Origin: an uncultured Hyphomicrobiales bacterium
GTDB lineage: Bacteria; Pseudomonadota; Alphaproteobacteria; Rhizobiales; Beijerinckiaceae
Reading direction: 5' to 3'
DNA length: 6,365 bases
NCBI GenBank assembly: GCA_903918155.1
Contig: CAIXDD010000219.1
Location: 1 to 6,365 of the forward strand
A program made the translations under genes and the position numbers. How positions within the stretch are numbered: position 1 is the stretch's first letter; each line of letters starts with the position of its first letter. The notes under the pieces were generated by a model, which did not search any database, had not been told where the DNA came from, and saw only the letters and a list, made by a program, of their open reading frames with translations. Positions 1 to 4,524 of this stretch are shown piece by piece.

Positions 1-1
1 C

Positions 2-1129
2 GCGCGCGCGCTGAGCCTGCTCGCCTCGATTTTCTTTTTGTCCTTCGCCGCGGTGCAGATTCCCCTCGGCATGGCCATCGATCGCTTCGGCGCGCGCGCC
101 GCCATGCTCACGACCTCGGGCGTGATGATTCTCGGCACGCTCTATTTCGCCTTCGCCGCCGATTATCTCGATCTCGTCTCCGCGCGTTTGCTCATCGGGC
201 TGGGATGTTCGAGTTTTCTCATGGCGCCGCTGGCGATCTACGCCGCGCGTTTTCCCGCCCGCCAATTCGCCACGATCACGGGGCTGCATGTAGGCGGCGG
301 CAATTTCGGAAGCCTCGCGGCGACCGCGCCGCTCGCTTTCGCCGCCGTCACCATCGGCTGGCGCAACGCCTTTCTCCTGGTGGGCGCGGTCGCCGTTCTG
401 GCGACGCTGCTGGTCTATCTGCTCGTGCGCGAGAGCGCGGCGGCGCGGGCGGCGCGGCTGGAGCGCGCGGAGAGCGCGGGCGAGCTTGCGCGCGGCGTGG
501 CCGCGGCTGCGCGGGTGGAGGGATTCTGGATCATCTTCCTGATGCAGCTCACCACCTATCCCGCCTTCGCCGCCGTTCTGGGCCTGTGGAGCGGGCCCTG
601 GCTCGCCCATGTCTATGGCATGCCGGTGGAGGCGCGCGGGGGCATGCTCTTTGCGATGGTGGTGGCGCAGATCGCGGGATTGTTCTTCTGGGGCGCGACG
701 GACCGCTTCTTCGGCAGCTACAAGATTCCCGCGCTCATCGGGGCCGGCCTGTCGGCGGCGCTTCTCGCGCTCGCCGCGCTCGTGCGCCTGCCGGAGGCGG
801 CGATCCTGCCCTTCCTGATCGCGATCGGCTTCTCCTTCGGCTTTTCGCCCCTGCTCACCGCCCATAGCAAGTCGCTGTTTCCCGCGCGGCTGATCGGACG
901 CGGCCTGTCGCTCACCAATATCGCGGCCATCGGCGGCGTCTTCCTCCAGCAGATCGTCACGGGCTGGCTGATCGGATGGTTTCCGGCCGAAACCATCGAC
1001 GGCGCGCGGGTCTATCCGGTCGAGGCCTATCGGGTGATGTTCGGCTTCCTGGCGGCGGAAATCGTCATCGCCGGGCTCGCCTATAGCCGCATTCGCGATC
1101 CGCACCCAAGCAAGACCATTGAAAAGTAA
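2..1129 (+). CDS. MFS transporter, 5' end cut by window edge
   Basis: Inner-membrane transporter of the major facilitator superfamily; the substrate cannot be told from sequence. The frame is open from base 2, so the visible 375 codons lack the true start and probably part of the first transmembrane helix; complete family members have about 400-430 residues. Helices alternate with short loops throughout. The loop after the second helix has the MFS motif-A pattern (GMAIDRFGARAAM, bases 68-106), and a degenerate second copy (GATDRFFGSY) follows at the start of the C-terminal half, as expected for the two six-helix bundles. A charged Arg/Glu/Ala-rich stretch around bases 428-516 is the central cytoplasmic loop. 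A late segment, GRGLSLTNIAAIGG, is typical of MFS members in proteobacteria. The frame ends in TAA inside an inverted repeat. Family assignment is firm; substrate and regulation are unknown. Confidence 0.9.
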   Translation, partial: ARALSLLASIFFLSFAAVQIPLGMAIDRFGARAAMLTTSGVMILGTLYFAFAADYLDLVSARLLIGLGCSSFLMAPLAIYAARFPARQFATITGLHVGGGNFGSLAATAPLAFAAVTIGWRNAFLLVGAVAVLATLLVYLLVRESAAARAARLERAESAGELARGVAAAARVEGFWIIFLMQLTTYPAFAAVLGLWSGPWLAHVYGMPVEARGGMLFAMVVAQIAGLFFWGATDRFFGSYKIPALIGAGLSAALLALAALVRLPEAAILPFLIAIGFSFGFSPLLTAHSKSLFPARLIGRGLSLTNIAAIGGVFLQQIVTGWLIGWFPAETIDGARVYPVEAYRVMFGFLAAEIVIAGLAYSRIRDPHPSKTIEK

Positions 1130-1139
1130 GGCTTTTCAA
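1119..1139. repeat. Inverted repeat over the MFS stop codon
   Basis: TTGAAAAG (1119-1126) and CTTTTCAA (1132-1139) form a perfect 8-bp inverted repeat with a TAAGG loop that begins with the MFS stop codon. The stem is A/T-rich and no T run follows, so it would be a weak terminator at best. It could protect the 3' end of the mRNA or be a protein-binding site. Confidence 0.4.
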
Positions 1140-1177
1140 AGAAATCTCCGCATGGCGCCGCAGTTGCGAAAAAATCT

Positions 1178-1207
1178 CTTGCTTTTTGTGCGGTGCAATA
1201 GCATATT
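1178..1207 (+). promoter_or_regulatory. Predicted promoter of first small RNA
   Basis: CTTGCT (1178-1183) as -35 and CATATT (1202-1207) as -10, with an 18-base spacer. The same layout, including the CATATT box and a spacer rich in TTTTTG, TGC and GTGC elements, recurs in front of the second RNA at 1436-1465. Conservation of both boxes at identical spacing between otherwise diverged copies is the main support. The predicted start is near 1214. Confidence 0.6.
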
Positions 1208-1213
1208 GATCTT

Positions 1214-1305
1214 GCGCGACGGCCTCGTCGTCGCCGATGCCCTCCTTGGGCGTTTCCTCCCTACGACTTGGGGCCGCTTGCACCGCAAGCGGCCTCCTTT
1301 CTTTT
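1214..1305 (+). ncRNA. Small RNA 1 of a tandem pair, AbcR/alpha-r15-like
   Basis: Predicted trans-acting regulatory RNA of about 92 nt. From 5' to 3' it has: hairpin 1, GCGACG (1216-1221) with CGTCGC (1229-1234); hairpin 2, GCCC (1239-1242) with GGGC (1248-1251) and loop TCCTT; a single-stranded linker with TTTCCTCCCT; and hairpin 3, a perfect 10-bp stem GGCCGCTTGC (1272-1281) with GCAAGCGGCC (1285-1294), followed by the T-rich tail TCCTTTCTTTT. The pyrimidine motifs in the hairpin-2 loop, linker and tail are complementary to Shine-Dalgarno sequences, as expected for an Hfq-dependent RNA that blocks translation start. A related copy lies at 1472-1560. The tandem arrangement, three hairpins and exposed CUCCC motif fit the AbcR1/AbcR2 RNAs of Rhizobiales, which repress ABC-transporter mRNAs. 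That family name comes from architecture recalled from the literature, not from an alignment. That this is a structured small RNA is well supported; the exact 5' end is inferred. Confidence 0.75.
1272..1305 (+). terminator. Intrinsic terminator of small RNA 1
   Basis: Perfect 10-bp GC-rich stem with a 3-base ACC loop, followed immediately by TCCTTTCTTTT. The T-rich side is on the plus strand, which fixes the direction of the RNA. Confidence 0.85.
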
Positions 1306-1320
1306 CGGCGACCCTCGCGC

Positions 1321-1337
1321 GCTTGCGCTGCGCAAGC
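1321..1337. repeat. Perfect inverted repeat between the two small RNAs
   Basis: GCTTGCGC (1321-1328) and GCGCAAGC (1330-1337) are exact reverse complements around a single T. It lies 16 bases past the first terminator tail and reuses that terminator's core words, GCTTGC and GCAAGC. No T run follows, so it is not a normal terminator. It may be an operator-like site or the remains of a terminator stem. Confidence 0.4.
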
Positions 1338-1435
1338 CAAAACGACACTTTTCAAGTTTAGCTCGTGAAAAACGTGACCTATTTGTAACGCGATTGTCCA
1401 TGAGCGTCGACACTCTCGAAAATCTGTTCGAAAGG

Positions 1436-1465
1436 CTTGAACTTTTTGCGCTGCACCTTCATATT
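1436..1465 (+). promoter_or_regulatory. Predicted promoter of second small RNA
   Basis: CTTGAA (1436-1441) as -35, an 18-base spacer and CATATT (1460-1465) as -10, matching the first copy in spacing and in the -10 box. The bases just upstream (GTTCGAAAGG) also resemble the upstream bases of copy 1 (GTTGCGAAAA). The predicted start is near 1472. Confidence 0.6.
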
Positions 1466-1471
1466 CGACTT

Positions 1472-1560
1472 GTGCGGCGCTTGGCGTCGCGCATGCCCTC
1501 CTTGGGCGTTTCCTCCCTAGACTTGGGGCCGCTTGCTCTGCAGGCGGCCTCCTTTCTTTT
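1472..1560 (+). ncRNA. Small RNA 2 of a tandem pair, AbcR/alpha-r15-like
   Basis: Predicted regulatory RNA of about 89 nt, paralogous to the RNA at 1214-1305. Hairpin 1 is GCGGCGC (1474-1480) with GCGTCGC (1484-1490), keeping the stem through one G-U pair but with a different, shorter loop. Hairpin 2 (GCCC 1495-1498, loop TCCTT, GGGC 1504-1507) is identical to copy 1. The linker again carries TTTCCTCCCT, one base shorter overall. Hairpin 3 is GGCCGCTTGC (1527-1536) with GCAGGCGGCC (1540-1549): an A-to-G change relative to copy 1 turns a U-A pair into U-G and leaves the stem intact. The T-rich tail is identical. From 1493 to 1561 it differs from copy 1 by about three substitutions and one indel. 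The divergent 5' hairpin suggests the two RNAs have partly different targets or control. It converges on the amidohydrolase gene, whose stop codon lies 58 bases away. Confidence 0.75.
1527..1560 (+). terminator. Intrinsic terminator of small RNA 2
   Basis: Ten-base-pair stem containing one G-U pair, TCT loop, then TCCTTTCTTTT. Same form and strand as the terminator at 1272-1305. Confidence 0.85.
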
Positions 1561-1617
1561 CAGGGGGGGCGTATTTTCAGGTGCGGGCGTTTTCTTGACG
1601 GGCGTTTTCCGGCGGCT

Positions 1618-2610
1618 CTATTCCGCCGCCGCCTCATGGGCGCCGTCATGGGCGCCGTCACGGGCTGCGCCCGCTTTCGCCTTGGCGGCGGCCAAAGCGG
1701 CCAGCTCTCCCACCACGCGGGTCATGTCCCGAGCCAGGCTTGCGAAGCCGAAGGCCTTCTCGATGCGCCGTTCGTCCATATAGAGCGCGCGGCTCACCTC
1801 GATCTGCACGGCGTCGCAGGCGCGCGAGGCGGCGCCGAAATGTTCGGTGATATAGCCGCCGGCGTAGGGCTTGTTTCTTTGCACGCGATAGCCCAGCGCG
1901 CGCAGGGCGCTCTCCAGACAATCGGTGTAATCGGGATCGCAGCTTCCCCCGTAACGGTCGCCGATCACGACGTCGGGCCGGTGGCGTTCGAAACCCGCAT
2001 GGGCGGCGGGCGTCGGCATGGAATGGCAATCCAGCAGGACCGCCGCGCCATGGCGCGCCCGCGCGCGGGCCAGCAGGTCGCGCAAGGCGCGATGATAGGG
2101 CTTGTAGAGCCGTTCGATGCGCTCCAGCGCTTCGGCGACGTCGAGGGGCTTGCGATGAATCTCCAGCCCTTCGCTGACGATGCGCGGAATCGTGCCAAGC
2201 CCCGCGGCCACGCGCATCGACGCGGTATTGGCGAAAGCGGGCAGGGGTTGCGCGAACATGCGCGGATCAAGCTCGTAGGGCTCGCGGTTCACGTCCACAT
2301 AGGCGCGGGGGAACAGAGCTTTCAGCATGGGCGCGCCATGCGCGCGGCAGCCGGCGAACAGCTCGTCGACGAACGCGTCCTCGGAACGGCGCAGCGTGAG
2401 CGCGGACAGGCGCGAGGCGGCGATGAAGGCGGGCGGATAAGACGCGCCCGAATGGGGCGAGGACAGCACGAGCGGGCCGAACGCGCCGTCGGGCTCCACG
2501 ATGGCGAAGGCCGCAGGCGAAAGCGCGGGCGGAACTTGCGCAGGCGGATCTTGCGCAGGCGGATCTTGCGCGTTCTGGTCAAGAGGATCGGGGGGCGCGC
2601 TGCGAGTCAC
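1618..2610 (-). CDS. N-formylglutamate amidohydrolase family protein (HutG-like)
   Basis: Member of the N-formylglutamate amidohydrolase family, whose characterised members hydrolyse N-formyl-L-glutamate to formate and glutamate in histidine breakdown. Numbered from the upstream ATG at 2634, the family motifs are in order: SSPHSG (58-63), an acidic SEDAFVDEL stretch (84-92), RAYVDVNREPYELDPRMF (110-127), LDCHSM (201-206), the NKPYAGGYITEHFG block (254-267) and QIEVSRALYMDE (277-288). The His, Asp and Glu residues in these blocks are the likely metal and catalytic residues. I prefer the GTG start at 2610 (330 residues) because GGGAAGGAG lies six bases before it; ATGs at 2634 and 2631 are in frame but have only a GAGAGG nearby. 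Both tails look low-complexity: Pro/Ala/Gln repeats near the N-terminus and DGAH repeats at the C-terminus, each encoded by tandem DNA repeats. No other hut gene is present, so the physiological substrate is uncertain and no symbol is given. It is divergent from cpdR. Confidence 0.88.
   Translation of the reverse strand: MTRSAPPDPLDQNAQDPPAQDPPAQVPPALSPAAFAIVEPDGAFGPLVLSSPHSGASYPPAFIAASRLSALTLRRSEDAFVDELFAGCRAHGAPMLKALFPRAYVDVNREPYELDPRMFAQPLPAFANTASMRVAAGLGTIPRIVSEGLEIHRKPLDVAEALERIERLYKPYHRALRDLLARARARHGAAVLLDCHSMPTPAAHAGFERHRPDVVIGDRYGGSCDPDYTDCLESALRALGYRVQRNKPYAGGYITEHFGAASRACDAVQIEVSRALYMDERRIEKAFGFASLARDMTRVVGELAALAAAKAKAGAARDGAHDGAHEAAAE
1634..1665. repeat. 12-bp tandem repeat in amidohydrolase 3' end
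   Basis: The unit TCATGGGCGCCG occurs at 1634-1645 and 1646-1657, with a partial third unit beginning TCACGGGC. It encodes the DGAHDGAH tail of the minus-strand protein. As the length is a multiple of three, changes in unit number would keep the frame. Confidence 0.7.
2533..2571. repeat. 15-bp tandem repeat in amidohydrolase 5' end
   Basis: About 2.6 units of a 15-base repeat (units start at 2533, 2548 and 2563; core CTTGCGCAGGCGG). On the minus strand it encodes a PPAQD/PPAQV stretch ahead of the enzyme domain, so copy-number changes would alter only a linker. Confidence 0.75.
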
Positions 2611-2625
2611 TCGTGGCTCCTTCCC
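2611..2625 (-). promoter_or_regulatory. Ribosome binding site that decides the amidohydrolase start
   Basis: On the minus strand GGGAAGGAG (2625-2617) precedes GTG at 2610 with the six-base spacer CCACGA. This is the best Shine-Dalgarno match near the 5' end and favours GTG over the in-frame ATGs at 2634 and 2631. Confidence 0.55.
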
Positions 2626-2700
2626 TCGCATCATGGCCTCTCGTGGCGGGACTGTCGAGCGCGCGCCCCAAAGTCGCGCTGGAGCCCTGTCAGCGTCTTC

Positions 2701-2744
2701 TTAACGTTGCGCGCATTGTCGGCCCCGCTTTCACCTGTCGTTAA
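2701..2744. promoter_or_regulatory. Possible CtrA-type half-sites in the divergent cpdR/amidohydrolase region
   Basis: TTAAC at 2701-2705 and GTTAA at 2740-2744 lie in the 220-base gap between the divergent genes. CtrA recognises TTAA-N7-TTAA, or a TTAACCAT-like half-site, in alphaproteobacteria. The two TTAA words are 36 bases apart and neither flank fits the longer consensus, so this is only a suggestion prompted by the link of CpdR to cell-cycle control. No convincing -35/-10 pair was found for either gene. Confidence 0.25.
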
Positions 2745-2830
2745 ACAAGTGGGCGCTTTATGGACGGCGAGCGTGCGGCCGCGGTCTGGCCGCGCCGTTC
2801 GTAGAACGAGTTCAAACCGGTGTTGGCTTT

Positions 2831-3187
2831 ATGAGAATCCTGCTCGCGGAAGACGATAACGATATGCGCCGTTTCCTTGTGAAGGCGCTGCAGAACGCGG
2901 GTTACGACGTCGCTTCGTTCGACAACGGCATGTCCGCCTATAACCGCCTTCGGGAGGAGCCGTTCGAGCTTCTGCTCACCGACATCGTGATGCCGGAGAT
3001 GGACGGAATCGAACTCGCCCGCCGCGCGACGGAGCTGGATCCCGACATCAAGGTGATGTTCATCACGGGCTTCGCCGCTGTGGCGCTCAACCCGGACAAC
3101 AACGCCCCCAAGGACGCGAAGGTCCTGTCGAAGCCCTTCCACCTTCGCGACCTGGTGAACGAGGTGCAACGCATGCTTGCGGCGTGA
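2831..3187 (+). CDS. cpdR: CpdR-like single-domain response regulator
   Basis: A 118-residue stand-alone receiver domain with no output domain. The acidic pocket is E7, D8, D9; the phospho-acceptor is D51 in LLTDIVMPEMDG; the conserved switch Thr is T79 in FITGF; the conserved Lys is K101 in SKPF. In Caulobacter and Sinorhizobium, CpdR receives phosphate through the CckA-ChpT relay. Its unphosphorylated form goes to the cell pole and primes ClpXP to degrade cell-cycle substrates. Length and sequence fit this family over its whole span, and the extended loop before the Lys (NPDNNAPKDAKVL) matches my memory of CpdR proteins rather than CheY. The ATG at 2831 begins the canonical MRILLAEDD but has only a weak Shine-Dalgarno (ACCGGTG). 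It is followed by tRNA-Val and is divergent from the amidohydrolase gene. Confidence 0.9.
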   Translation: MRILLAEDDNDMRRFLVKALQNAGYDVASFDNGMSAYNRLREEPFELLLTDIVMPEMDGIELARRATELDPDIKVMFITGFAAVALNPDNNAPKDAKVLSKPFHLRDLVNEVQRMLAA

Positions 3188-3206
3188 GCGTGCGACGTTT
3201 TCCGCC

Positions 3207-3234
3207 TTGCGCGGGCGTCGCCGAACGCTTATAG
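3207..3234 (+). promoter_or_regulatory. Possible tRNA-Val promoter
   Basis: TTGCGC (3207-3212), a 16-base spacer and TTATAG (3229-3234) lie about 45 bases before the tRNA. The TTATAG box stands out in GC-rich surroundings, and the placement gives a leader of about 40 nt. Confidence 0.45.
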
Positions 3235-3281
3235 CAGCCCCATTCCGCAGGCGGTTCTCCGCCGATACCGGGCTTTGGACC

Positions 3282-3356
3282 GGGCGCGTAGCTCAGCGGG
3301 AGAGCACTTCCTTGACATGGAAGGGGTCACAGGTTCGATCCCTGTCGCGCCCACCA
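3282..3356 (+). tRNA. tRNA-Val (anticodon GAC)
   Basis: A complete cloverleaf of 75 nt including an encoded CCA end. Acceptor arm GGGCGCG (3282-3288) pairs with CGCGCCC (3346-3352); discriminator A3353; CCA 3354-3356. The D arm is GCTC/GAGC, the anticodon arm CTTCC/GGAAG with loop TTGACAT, giving anticodon GAC at 3314-3316, which reads valine codons GUC and GUU. The T arm is ACAGG/CCTGT with the standard TTCGATC loop. All stems pair perfectly. No integrase or duplicated tRNA 3' end is nearby, so there is no sign of use as an attachment site here. Confidence 0.98.
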
Positions 3357-3370
3357 GACCATCCGGCGTC

Positions 3371-3390
3371 GTCGCGCCTTAAGGCGAGAC
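3371..3390 (+). terminator. Weak hairpin after tRNA-Val
   Basis: CGCC (3375-3378) and GGCG (3383-3386) around TTAA form a 12-base perfect palindrome, flanked by GTC/GAC. It sits 15 bases after the tRNA and 20 before the next gene. There is no T run, so termination is doubtful; it may help 3' processing or be incidental. Confidence 0.25.
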
Positions 3391-3409
3391 TCTCCGCGGG
3401 GCCGCCTCC

Positions 3410-3970
3410 ATGACAGCTGAAAAACCCGGCTCTCGCGAACCCGGCGAATCTCGCACGTTTCGTTCCGCCCTCCGGCGCGCCGGCGCCGTCCTGCTCGCGG
3501 GACTGGCTGGCACGCTCGCCCATACGCTTCTCATGAGCCTGAAGGCCGCGTCCGGCCTTCTGCCCGCCTTCCAGCCCTATGCGGCCCTTCAGCGCGTGCT
3601 GGCCGAAGCGCTCCTGGCCGGCGCATGGGAGCCGGCCGGATTTCCGCTCCTGTCCTACGCCTTGTCCTGGTTCAATGGCGCGGTCGTCGCGGGTTTTGTT
3701 TTCGCGCGCGTTTACCGGCGTTTGCCGGGCGGGGCCGGCTGGCGTCGCGGGCTCGCCTTCGGCGCCGCCGCCTGGTGCGTCATGGGGCTCGCCATGTTTC
3801 CCGCGCTGGGCCTTGGCCCGTTCGGCTGGGCGGCGGGAGGGGCGGGCGCAGCGGCGTTTTCGCTCGCCATGCTCCTCGCCTATGGCGGCGCGATGGGCGC
3901 AGCCTATGGCGCGCTGCGGCCCGACGCGAGATCGCGTCGCCGCCGCCGCGACGCCCGTGAAAATGGGTAG
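3410..3970 (+). CDS. Unrecognised four-helix membrane protein
   Basis: A 186-residue protein I do not recognise. A polar Arg/Glu/Ser-rich N-terminus (1-23) is followed by four likely transmembrane segments at about 24-45, 78-102, 114-134 and 143-168, and a very basic tail with five consecutive Arg (176-180). By the positive-inside rule the Arg-rich N- and C-termini face the cytoplasm, which fits an even number of helices. Between helices 1 and 2 lies an amphipathic segment with LKAASGLLPAFQPYAALQ (44-61) that looks more constrained than the rest. The ATG at 3410 lacks a good Shine-Dalgarno; an upstream GGGG is the only purine run. GC-rich codon use matches the neighbours. It is followed at 95 bases by another small membrane protein on the same strand, possibly co-transcribed. 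Confidence 0.75.
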   Translation: MTAEKPGSREPGESRTFRSALRRAGAVLLAGLAGTLAHTLLMSLKAASGLLPAFQPYAALQRVLAEALLAGAWEPAGFPLLSYALSWFNGAVVAGFVFARVYRRLPGGAGWRRGLAFGAAAWCVMGLAMFPALGLGPFGWAAGGAGAAAFSLAMLLAYGGAMGAAYGALRPDARSRRRRRDARENG

Positions 3971-4053
3971 TCACCACCGTATTTACACGTTATCACTGAC
4001 GTAAAAGCGCGGGGGTTTCGCCACGTTGGCTCGTGGGTCCTGCGCCGCTCCAT

Positions 4054-4059
4054 GGGAGG
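4054..4059 (+). promoter_or_regulatory. Ribosome binding site that decides the start at 4065
   Basis: GGGAGG lies five bases before ATG 4065. An in-frame start at 4026 has no comparable site, so 4065 is preferred. Confidence 0.65.
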
Positions 4060-4064
4060 CGTTC

Positions 4065-4502
4065 ATGAACATTGGCGCGCAAACCTCCGTCCGCTCCTCT
4101 GCAGCCTTTCTATCGCCCACGGGCGTCGTCGCAGCCTTGTTGCTCAGCATCGGCGTCGTCTCGATGGCGCTGCCCTTCCTCGGCCTCGCCGGCCTTGTGC
4201 CGCCCGCCTTCCTCGCCCGTTCCCACCAGCTCATGGTGGCGCATGGCGCTTCCGTCGTGGCGCTCGCCTTCGCTTACGGGTACGGCTATCGCCCGGCCCG
4301 GCTGGCGGCCACGCTCTATCTTCTGGCCTTCGCCGCGCTTGTCCTCGACCTGCTCGTCGGGCCGGGGTTCGATCTCGACGAAACGGAACTGGCCGCGAGC
4401 CTGTCGCCGGGCCTTGTCGGCGCCCTTCTGGCGGCCGGCGCGGCGGCGGCGTTCAATCTGTTTTCGGATGGAGTGAAGCGCGCCTTCTCCCCGCGCGGCT
4501 GA
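4065..4502 (+). CDS. Unrecognised small membrane protein
   Basis: A 145-residue protein I do not recognise. Hydrophobic segments at about 19-41, 55-74, 79-98 and 113-133 suggest three or four membrane helices, with short loops (a SHQLMVAHG stretch before helix 2, an acidic FDLDETE loop before the last helix) and a basic C-terminus (VKRAFSPRG). Start chosen at 4065 from the GGGAGG site; the upstream in-frame extension to 4026 would add 13 residues. The stop codon TGA lies in the loop of a strong hairpin. The next gene converges on it with 22 bases between the stop codons. It may share a transcript with the membrane protein at 3410-3970. Confidence 0.72.
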   Translation: MNIGAQTSVRSSAAFLSPTGVVAALLLSIGVVSMALPFLGLAGLVPPAFLARSHQLMVAHGASVVALAFAYGYGYRPARLAATLYLLAFAALVLDLLVGPGFDLDETELAASLSPGLVGALLAAGAAAAFNLFSDGVKRAFSPRG

Positions 4503-4510
4503 CGCGCGGG
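4490..4510. terminator. GC hairpin across a stop codon between convergent genes
   Basis: CCCGCGCG (4490-4497) and CGCGCGGG (4503-4510) form a perfect 8-bp all-GC stem whose five-base loop GCTGA holds the stop codon of the membrane protein. No U tract follows on either strand. It lies between convergent genes and may act as a bidirectional pause, barrier or 3'-end stabiliser rather than a classical intrinsic terminator. Confidence 0.5.
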
Positions 4511-4524
4511 CGAGGCCGCGGCTT

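Noticed and set aside
1349..1371. Inverted repeat TTTTCA/TGAAAA between the small RNAs
   Set aside because: Six-base A/T arms with an 11-base gap are too weak to separate from chance.
1175..1561. Remnants of a phasin gene leader or a degraded protein-gene duplication
   Set aside because: The conserved blocks are hairpins and a terminator rather than codons, and an indel in the linker (1260-1270 against 1516-1525) breaks any common frame.
1268..1783. Plus-strand 171-codon open frame across the sRNA region
   Set aside because: It runs through both small-RNA structures and the amidohydrolase 3' end in the antisense direction, with no conserved protein motif; the repeats in its product come from the duplicated RNA unit.
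1636..2859. Plus-strand 407-codon open frame
   Set aside because: Antisense to the amidohydrolase, low-complexity Arg/Gly/His-rich product, and it runs into cpdR in another frame.
3282..3356. tRNA-Val as an integration site for a mobile element
   Set aside because: No integrase and no second copy of the tRNA 3' end is seen in the window; flanking genes have ordinary chromosomal composition.
3293..3523. Minus-strand frame containing RDRTCDPFHV
   Set aside because: This is the well-known false peptide produced by translating the complement of a tRNA gene; it overlaps tRNA-Val.
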